From contig JBBDRV010000154.1 in assembly GCA_040905285.1 (NCBI GenBank), positions 1 through 30,000 on the forward strand: a stretch of DNA of 30,000 bases. The letters are read 5' to 3'. Under the pieces are notes generated by a model. The model ran no database searches. It was not told the DNA's origin and saw only the letters and a program-made list of their open reading frames with translations. The stretch comes from JBBDRV01 sp040905285. Lineage in GTDB: Bacteria > Bacteroidota > Rhodothermia > Balneolales > Balneolaceae. Within the stretch, counting starts at the first letter, position 1. Each line of letters begins with the position of its first letter. A program made the translations under genes and the position numbers. Of this stretch, positions 8,189 through 14,492 are shown piece after piece.

Positions 8189-9418
8189 CTATTCAGCTTC
8201 ATCGATTAATTGCAGGAACCGCTTTTTGTTATTGGCATTGTTCAGCGCTTCTTCCCTGGAGATTTTGCCGGTTTGATACAGCCTTTTAAGATCCTGTTCC
8301 ATGGTCATCATTCCCAGCTCACTTCCTTCGGCCATCATCTGGTAGATTTCATTCACATTGTCATTTCGGATGGCCGCCCGGACAGGTGATGTAACCAGCA
8401 GAACTTCCTTGGCCAGCACCCTGCGGCCGTCGAGACTGGAAACCAGCTTTTGACTGATCACACATGTCAGAACATCCGCCAGGCGGGATTTTACACGGTT
8501 CTGTTCTTCAGGCGGAACCTCCCCCACAATTCTTTCAATGCTTTCCATGGCAGAGGACGTGTGAAGGGTACCAAAGGTTTTGTGGCCAGAGTCGGTGATT
8601 TCAAGAGCCGTCATGATGGTTTCAGGATCACGGAGCTCACCGATGACAATAATATCCGGATCCTGGCGAAGTGCCTGGACAGCCCCCTCCTTGAACCCGG
8701 GTACATCCCTCCCCACTTCCCGGTGGCGGACGACTGAGCGGACAGGCTCATGGATCAATTCAACCGGTGATGCGACAATTACGATATGCGAGTCGACCGT
8801 CCGGTTGTTGGCGTCGATAATGGTATCCAGGGTGGAAGATTTACCCGATCCCGTAATACCGGTTACCAGCGTCAGTCCGTACTTGTAGTACTTGAGGCTC
8901 AGGGCTTTTGCAATTTCAGGATGTACATTGAGACTTTTGAACGGCCTGATCTCTGCATCGATCTTGCGCATATTCAAAGCCAGATGTTCCAGATCAAAGT
9001 ACATATCGGCCCTGTACCTCAGCTGGGTTCCGTCGTCACGCTCAATGGTATGGGAAAAATCCAGATTCTTCTCCTTTAGCAATGTCTTTCGCTGAAACGA
9101 TGTAATGGCATTGTGAAGTAACACATCAGTCTCCTTAACACTGAGTTCAGCATCCAGATCAGACGGAGTCTTTTTGCCGTGGACCCTGTACCAGATTTTC
9201 CCGTTGCATCCCGTACCGCCAACGTCGATATCGGAAGCTTCATTTTTATACATGTTCAAGAGAAAACTGTCCAGAATTTGTTGCAAACTAATCCGGTTCT
9301 GCTCTTCCTGGGAGTCGATCAGTTCTCCGATTTTCATATGGTAGTCGAGTCCCCTTGCTGAAGCGGGTACCTGATCCAGAATTATTTTCGCAGAACGTTT
9401 CAGCTCATTGATACGCAT
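8189..9418 (-). CDS. pilT: PilT-like pilus retraction ATPase
   Basis: A 409-residue GspE/PilT-superfamily hexameric ATPase that would power pilus retraction. The Walker A motif is GITGSGKSS (about 187-195), the Walker B region DPDIIVIGELRDPET (about 253-267, catalytic E261) and the His box GHKTFGTLHT (about 278-287). The C-terminal portion carries an AIRN motif (about 349-352), as in PilT. No zinc-binding Cys quartet is present, which separates it from PilB. An oddity is the Asp box: family members usually have a VEDPxE-type sequence, and here it reads VASPVE (about 215-220). It sits between the cNMP-binding-like gene and pilM-pilN, and its stop overlaps the latter's GTG. Confidence 0.92.
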   Translation of the reverse strand: MRINELKRSAKIILDQVPASARGLDYHMKIGELIDSQEEQNRISLQQILDSFLLNMYKNEASDIDVGGTGCNGKIWYRVHGKKTPSDLDAELSVKETDVLLHNAITSFQRKTLLKEKNLDFSHTIERDDGTQLRYRADMYFDLEHLALNMRKIDAEIRPFKSLNVHPEIAKALSLKYYKYGLTLVTGITGSGKSSTLDTIIDANNRTVDSHIVIVASPVELIHEPVRSVVRHREVGRDVPGFKEGAVQALRQDPDIIVIGELRDPETIMTALEITDSGHKTFGTLHTSSAMESIERIVGEVPPEEQNRVKSRLADVLTCVISQKLVSSLDGRRVLAKEVLLVTSPVRAAIRNDNVNEIYQMMAEGSELGMMTMEQDLKRLYQTGKISREEALNNANNKKRFLQLIDEAE

Positions 9419-9461
9419 ATGGATATGGATTTGTATTACCTGAGGTTAGTTGTGAAATCTG

Positions 9462-9965
9462 TTACCATTTATCCTCACTCAGCAGCTTTTTTTTCAGGGT
9501 AATCAGTTGCAGATTCATATTTGAAATTTTTTTCTGCTGAATTTCAATGATATTCTTTGTGAAAATATTAAACAGTTTCTTGGGTTTTTTTCTAAAGAAA
9601 TCCAGAACCTCGTATCTGTCATACTTTAAAGCCACTGTCTCTCTTTCGGCCTGCACTTTCGCCATTGTATTCACTCTTTTGAATAGAAATGCCTCCCCCA
9701 GAAAACTGCCCCGGGTCAGTTCCCCCAGCTGGATATTTTCATTCCACAGGGAAACTTTACCATCCGCAATCAAATAGGCGGAATCCACAGGCGTTCCTTC
9801 CCTGATGATCATTTCCCCGTTCGAATACCGTTCCTCCTCAGCCAGCTGAAGAAACTCAAGTACATCTTCGTAGTGGAAATTATGAAGTAGATCAGGCGGC
9901 TCTTTCAAAAACTTCCGAATGTAGCCGGGCAAAATGTCAATGGATTCACTGCCGTCGTTTAACAT
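9462..9965 (-). CDS. cyclic-nucleotide-binding-fold protein without DNA-binding domain
   Basis: A 167-residue protein whose central part (about 31-125) is a cNMP-binding beta-barrel: EMIIREGTPVDSAYLIADGKVSL followed by the phosphate-cassette region GSFLGEAFLF. It ends in a basic helical tail (about 125-165) instead of the Crp/Fnr helix-turn-helix, so it is probably a protein-protein regulator. The cassette arginine that holds the cyclic phosphate in true cAMP binders is not obvious; the aligned position seems to be Thr100. It may therefore bind another ligand or none. It lies 17 bases after pilB and 43 before pilT, with an AGGA ribosome site, so it probably regulates the motors. Its link to the motor proteins is inferred from position only. 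Confidence 0.8.
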   Translation of the reverse strand: MLNDGSESIDILPGYIRKFLKEPPDLLHNFHYEDVLEFLQLAEEERYSNGEMIIREGTPVDSAYLIADGKVSLWNENIQLGELTRGSFLGEAFLFKRVNTMAKVQAERETVALKYDRYEVLDFFRKKPKKLFNIFTKNIIEIQQKKISNMNLQLITLKKKLLSEDKW

Positions 9966-9982
9966 GGTCTGTTCCTGTTCTG

Positions 9983-11758
9983 TTAGTCGTCAAGTGTTAT
10001 TGCAATCACTTCTTCGATGGATGTCGATCCTTCGATTATCCTGTCCCTGCCGGAAGCCCTCAGAGTCTTCATACCCTGCCTGATTGCCTGTTCCTTTATT
10101 TTATCTTCGTCAATATCGTCACCCGAATCCAGTATGAGCCGTTTGATCTCCCGGCTGAAATAAAGGGCCTCGTGAATGCCCATCCGTCCCTTATAGCCTA
10201 TGTTATTGCACTTGCCACATCCCACAGGCTTGTAGAAGGTATTCGTTTCGATCTCTTCGTCGGTAAATCCGATGCCGCGCAACGTTTCCGGGTGCGGATC
10301 GTAAACTTCCTTGCAAGCCGGACACAGCCTTCTCACCAGCCGCTGTGCCATAACCAGATTCACTGCGTTGGCTATCAGAAAAGGTTCCACACCCATTTTA
10401 AAAAGCCTTGAAACCGCACTGGGCGCATCATTCGTATGAAGTGTCGAAAATGTAAGGTGTCCGGTATTTGCCAGTTTAATAGAAATTTCCGCTGTTTTAA
10501 GGTCGCGGATCTCGCCCACAAGCACAATGTCCGGATCATGCCGTAAAATACCCCGGATTGCAAGATCAAAATCCATATTGTGGCTGATTTTCAACTGCCT
10601 TGCCCCGTTGATCAGGTATTCCACCGGTTCCTCAACGGTCAATACATTTTTTGTAGGATCCAGAACATAATAAAGTGCGGCCACCAGCGTGGTCGATTTG
10701 CCGCTGCCTGTGGGTCCCGTGATTATCACAATGCCTGATGGCTTCTCTATCGCTTTTACAAAATCATCTTTAGCCTGTTTCTGCAGGCCGAGAATGTCCA
10801 GGTCGGTAATCACTTTCCGGTCATCCAGAATACGGATTACAATGGACTCAAACTTCCTGTCGAACTGGGCCCCGACCATCGGCATGATCGAAACCCTGTA
10901 ACGGATGTTGTGGTTGTCCACTGTCCGCTGGATAAACCCGTCCTGGGAACTGTCCCGCTCAAAACGATCTACATTCCTGGTTTTATCTTTCACAACCGCT
11001 GCAATGGCTTCGGGTTTCACACTTTTCTGCTGATACCACAGATGCAGTTTCCCATCCAGCCTGAAACGGATATCCGTGGTTGTCGGTCCGCTCGGGATGA
11101 TATGGGCATCACTTACCCCCTGCCGGACGGCTTCAACCAGCATGCCCTCTATCAGGGAATTGAGCATGCTCTGATTTATCTCGGCATCGATCTCTTCCTC
11201 ATCGAGATTTTCATCGGCCGTCTGTAAATCAGCTTCTTCGTAATCTATCTCTTCCAGCAGGTCAAGGAACTCATTTTTCTGTTCGTAGACACTGGAAAGG
11301 ATGGTTTCTATCATTTCAAATTTGCAATAGGCAATCTCGAACTGTTTGTAATTGAGCCTGGATATGACAGAAGAGAGTCTGGGGTCGGACGGGTCTGCCG
11401 CCGCTATGGTCAGCTTGGAACTGGTTTTCCGGATCGGAACTGCCTTGTAATAAACCAGGTTTTCAACCACTTCCTGGGGAATATTATCCACATACCCCTT
11501 GATCTCGCTGATCATCTGCTGGGTCACTTCACTGCGGTCTGCAAATACCTCGTCGAATGCATAGATGCCGGCGATTTCTTTCATGACCGTATGCCGGTCC
11601 AGTTTTAGGTCCTGGTAGAGAATCTGCCCCAGTCTCCTGTTGGAACTTTCGGGCTCCATGTCCAGGATTGAAAGGGCCATCTGAAGCTGATCTTCGGAAA
11701 TGATCCCCTTGTTTACGAGGATATGCCCAATGTGCCGCCTTGTATTAACCTTGTTCAT
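9983..11758 (-). CDS. pilB: PilB/GspE-type pilus extension ATPase with MshEN domain
   Basis: A 591-residue assembly ATPase that would drive pilin polymerisation at the inner membrane. An MshEN-like N-terminal module occupies about residues 7-67, with two half-repeats (RHIGHILVNKGIISEDQL and RRLGQIL). Such modules bind c-di-GMP in several PilB/MshE proteins. An acidic linker (about 165-195) precedes the motor: Walker A GPTGSGKST (about 348-356), the box VEEPVE (375-380), Walker B DPDIVLVGEIRD (about 408-419), the His box GHLTFSTLHT and a Cys quartet for zinc (C479, C482, C514, C517). It is separated from pilC by about 138 bases in which I see no gene. Confidence 0.95.
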   Translation of the reverse strand: MNKVNTRRHIGHILVNKGIISEDQLQMALSILDMEPESSNRRLGQILYQDLKLDRHTVMKEIAGIYAFDEVFADRSEVTQQMISEIKGYVDNIPQEVVENLVYYKAVPIRKTSSKLTIAAADPSDPRLSSVISRLNYKQFEIAYCKFEMIETILSSVYEQKNEFLDLLEEIDYEEADLQTADENLDEEEIDAEINQSMLNSLIEGMLVEAVRQGVSDAHIIPSGPTTTDIRFRLDGKLHLWYQQKSVKPEAIAAVVKDKTRNVDRFERDSSQDGFIQRTVDNHNIRYRVSIMPMVGAQFDRKFESIVIRILDDRKVITDLDILGLQKQAKDDFVKAIEKPSGIVIITGPTGSGKSTTLVAALYYVLDPTKNVLTVEEPVEYLINGARQLKISHNMDFDLAIRGILRHDPDIVLVGEIRDLKTAEISIKLANTGHLTFSTLHTNDAPSAVSRLFKMGVEPFLIANAVNLVMAQRLVRRLCPACKEVYDPHPETLRGIGFTDEEIETNTFYKPVGCGKCNNIGYKGRMGIHEALYFSREIKRLILDSGDDIDEDKIKEQAIRQGMKTLRASGRDRIIEGSTSIEEVIAITLDD

Positions 11759-11896
11759 AGGAAAAAATCAACCAACGTTCAATTCTGATAAGATCATGAA
11801 ATGCCGGGTCTGTTTAAAGCACAGAAATAAAGAACACGGTAAAATAGTAAATGGTTCGATCAGTCTGACGGGAAAAATCGCTGTTTTTCAGCTCTT

Positions 11897-13225
11897 TCAG
11901 TTCGGCTGGATCAGTGCCGCTTCGGAAGAGACAACGGTGATGCCGATCAGGGCGATCATGATAAAGAGGTTGATAAACAGGTTGATCGTATCGATCAGCG
12001 AGTCCATCTTGTACGTTGTCTGAATCTCATAGTATTCCGCCAGCTGTTTGGCATTCTGCCGGAGGGCTCCGGACTCCGCCCCCAGGCGAAACCGGCCCAG
12101 GGCTGTTTTTGTAAACACCCCCGCAGATTCAAGCCCCTCGATCAGCCCGGCCCCTTCCTTGAGCATCCGCTTGATCGCCTGTTCCTTGATCTGCTTTTCC
12201 ATATACGTGTTCCGGCACGCTTCGGAAGCCACCCGGATAACCTCTATATTTTGGCCGGAACCGCTGTACAGCGTATAGAAAACACGCGAAAAAATCTCGA
12301 TGCTGGTTTTGTGAAGCAGATCCCCCACCACAGGAACCCGGATGATATACTTGTCGAATAGCAGCTTGCCCTTCGGATTCCTGACCATAAAAAAAAGCCC
12401 GACAAACGGGAGGACGTGAATCAGTGTAATCACAATCCAGTGATCCTGCAGCCAGTAGCTCCAGTCCAGGGTTGCGGCCGTCATCGGCGGAAGCTGGATG
12501 TCAAACTCCAAAAACATCTCGGCCTGGGCGGGGAAAATGTATCCGACATAGAAAAGGACCGTGCCGATGACCGCCAGGACCGTCACCGTCGGCATCATCA
12601 GGGAACGCCGGAGATTTTTCTTGAACTGGGCGTCTCTTTCAAGAAACTTGGCCGTACTTTCAAAAACCAGGGCCATGTTTCCGGACGTGGAGGCGACGCT
12701 TAGCATGTAGGCGGCAAACTTGCCAAAAACATCCTCGTGCTTGCCATAGACCTCTTTCCCCTCCTTGCCGTCCTTCAGATCCTTCTGGATCTCCCTGATC
12801 ACCTCTTTCATCCGGCTGTTCGAGGTGTCCTCGGCGAGCAGATTGAGTATTTCGTCAAAGGTCAGCTGCTGCTTCAGAAGGTCGGCGGAAAGCCTGATAA
12901 ACGTGACAATCTCGTCATTGGGAACACGTCCCTTGAAGTCGAACAGCTTCCGGTTGACACTCTGAACCTTGTATCCCAGCTTGATCAGCGCTTTTTCAAG
13001 TTCATCCCTGCTGTAGGCTTCCTGTTCCCCCTTTACCGGCGGCTTGCCGTCCCGTTTGACCTTGTACAGGAACGTCTGTTTCTGTTCCAGTTTCTGTACA
13101 CTGAAACCCTGTTTCTGAGCCAGCTTTCTGACCTTGCTGTTCGCCTTTTTTTTACTCGGGGCTTCAAACTCAGTTTTTATGGGTTTGCCACCCTTGGATG
13201 TCGCTTTTAATCGAAATTGGGGCAT
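11897..13225 (-). CDS. pilC: PilC/GspF inner-membrane platform protein
   Basis: A 442-residue T2SSF-family protein, the inner-membrane platform on which the PilB and PilT motors act. It shows the two repeated cytoplasmic GspF domains (about 105-230 and 310-425) and hydrophobic segments near 210-232, 262-285 and 410-435. The N-terminus is basic, with a long Lys-rich segment (about 1-75) containing two short repeated modules (FRLKATSKGG... and VKRDGKPPVKGE...). It is the first gene of the pilus operon as far as can be seen. The start has no good ribosome site, only AAAATAAA before the ATG. Confidence 0.93.
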   Translation of the reverse strand: MPQFRLKATSKGGKPIKTEFEAPSKKKANSKVRKLAQKQGFSVQKLEQKQTFLYKVKRDGKPPVKGEQEAYSRDELEKALIKLGYKVQSVNRKLFDFKGRVPNDEIVTFIRLSADLLKQQLTFDEILNLLAEDTSNSRMKEVIREIQKDLKDGKEGKEVYGKHEDVFGKFAAYMLSVASTSGNMALVFESTAKFLERDAQFKKNLRRSLMMPTVTVLAVIGTVLFYVGYIFPAQAEMFLEFDIQLPPMTAATLDWSYWLQDHWIVITLIHVLPFVGLFFMVRNPKGKLLFDKYIIRVPVVGDLLHKTSIEIFSRVFYTLYSGSGQNIEVIRVASEACRNTYMEKQIKEQAIKRMLKEGAGLIEGLESAGVFTKTALGRFRLGAESGALRQNAKQLAEYYEIQTTYKMDSLIDTINLFINLFIMIALIGITVVSSEAALIQPN

Positions 13226-13444
13226 TTTATTTTACGATTAACTGATCAACAGAAGTTGTTCTTTTTTCAGGGATCCGATGTCCGGCCGCATGTCAATGCC
13301 TGTATGCAATAGAAGAAGGTGACCCGAATCTACCAATTCAGACAAGGAATAAAAAGGCGTATGATACACCATCAGTGACTATACCTGTGCAGAGATCGTT
13401 TTTTGATGCCTCATTAGAATGGGCGGACCTGAAGTCAATGAAAT

Positions 13445-13471
13445 AAAAAAGGCTCCCGAAGGAGCCTTTTT
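13445..13471 (-). terminator. Rho-independent terminator after the pilin gene
   Basis: A perfect GGCTCC/GGAGCC stem flanked by an A-run and a T-run. Read on the minus strand the loop is TTCG closed by C-G, the very stable UUCG tetraloop, followed by TTTTT. It starts 26 bases after the pilin stop (13497) and, with its symmetric A/T flanks, could also end plus-strand transcripts. It separates pilin transcription from the downstream pilC operon. Confidence 0.92.
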
Positions 13472-13496
13472 AAAGTTTCTCAGGGTGATGCTGTTA

Positions 13497-14006
13497 TCAT
13501 GGCTCCGTTTCAGTTTCAGTCACACCAAAAAAGAAATTGTTTGGCTGTACTGTGGCAATAATTTGATCATCTGCAGAAGTACAGTCTGAACCAGCGGCAA
13601 GAACGCCATCAGTGATAGCTCCAGGCTCATACCCTTCACAACTGGCAGGATTTGCTGTAATAGTGAAAGAGGATGCGTCAATTACTGCCAATTCATATCG
13701 GCCGTTTTCATTTTGTGCTGTCAGAAGATCATCAGATAACCCATCGGCAGGAAAGGCAAGTCCTTCGAAATCAATAGAACTGGCTCCATCTGAAGACGAG
13801 CCGTCAAAAGTTCTGCCACCACCGCCGAGCATTCCCGGCCTCATGTAGTGACCCTGGGCTGCGGACGCCAGAGTAGCGACATCGTTGTTGACAGCATCTA
13901 TGTTGGCCTGGTCGGCTGCTGTGCCGAAGGTGTTAATAGCTACAACCGTAGCGATACCCACGATAATGGTTACCAAGATTACGAGTAAGAGTTGTTGTTG
14001 ACCCAT
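13497..14006 (-). CDS. Type IV pilin-like protein with minimal MG-QQQ leader
   Basis: A 169-residue protein that begins MGQQQLLLVILVTIIVG: a two-residue leader ending in Gly, then a long hydrophobic N-terminal helix (about 5-27), as in the alpha-1 helix of pilins. A soluble, acidic, Gly/Ser-rich C-terminal part follows. It has two cysteines (in ASCEG and SDCTS) that could form the C-terminal disulphide loop typical of major pilins. Canonical type IVa pilins have a Phe/Met at +1 and Glu at +5 after cleavage; neither is present. It has a good CCGGAG ribosome site, lies upstream of the pilus motor genes on the same strand, and has its own strong terminator, which suits a highly expressed structural subunit. 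Major pilin or pseudopilin is the best reading. Confidence 0.78.
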   Translation of the reverse strand: MGQQQLLLVILVTIIVGIATVVAINTFGTAADQANIDAVNNDVATLASAAQGHYMRPGMLGGGGRTFDGSSSDGASSIDFEGLAFPADGLSDDLLTAQNENGRYELAVIDASSFTITANPASCEGYEPGAITDGVLAAGSDCTSADDQIIATVQPNNFFFGVTETETEP

Positions 14007-14492
14007 GATTTACTCCGGAGTTGTTTTGTTTATAGGTGAAATAAAATAATTAATCGGTTTAAAAGAGAGTGAGCTTTTGATTCTGTTACAAACTAATCAC
14101 TTTATTCTCTGACCTTTGACTTTTGATCTCGGTACTTCTGCCGGCAATATATACAGCCAGACCGGTTTTATAAAATCCTCATCCTGTTCTGACTTTATAG
14201 ATTGTTATGATGGATATTTAAAACCAATTTAATATCCATCGTCAGAATGGAAGATCAGAATGGAAGATTGTAAAGAAAGGCTAAGTTAAGACTCTTCCTA
14301 AATGAAAAGCAATTAAATATTAGAAATTTTTAATATTCTAATATACTGTTATAAAAACTCGTCTCAATGACTCTGAAATGGTTTCAAGCTCACATTCATA
14401 AAATATTTATCATTCATAAAACATCTATTAGATAGGAACAAAAACCGTATTTTTTTCCGGAAAGCTCCGGATCGCCCCCCGCCGGCCCTCCT
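14007..14492. other. AT-rich intergenic region upstream of the pilin gene
   Basis: No gene is seen here. The stretch is clearly richer in A and T than its surroundings. It holds two perfect inverted repeats: GATGGATATT (14209-14218) with AATATCCATC (14231-14240), and ATATTAGAA (14317-14325) with TTCTAATAT (14336-14344). There is also a 13-bp tandem duplication, TCAGAATGGAAGA, at 14242-14267. It must carry the pilin promoter and the 3' end of the beta-helix lipoprotein transcript. I could not pick a convincing -10/-35 pair. Confidence 0.6.

Noticed and set aside
7822..8289. Ser-rich plus-strand frame opposite pilM-pilN
   Set aside because: It is the antisense reading of the acidic Asp/Leu-rich insert of pilM-pilN, which gives Ser/Arg-rich shadows.
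13246..13446. Open plus-strand frame of about 66 codons just before the pilin terminator
   Set aside because: It ends neatly at TAA 13444-13446 and reads like protein, but it has no ATG, GTG or TTG at a useful place and no recognisable family. It could be a gene remnant, but the support is too thin to list.
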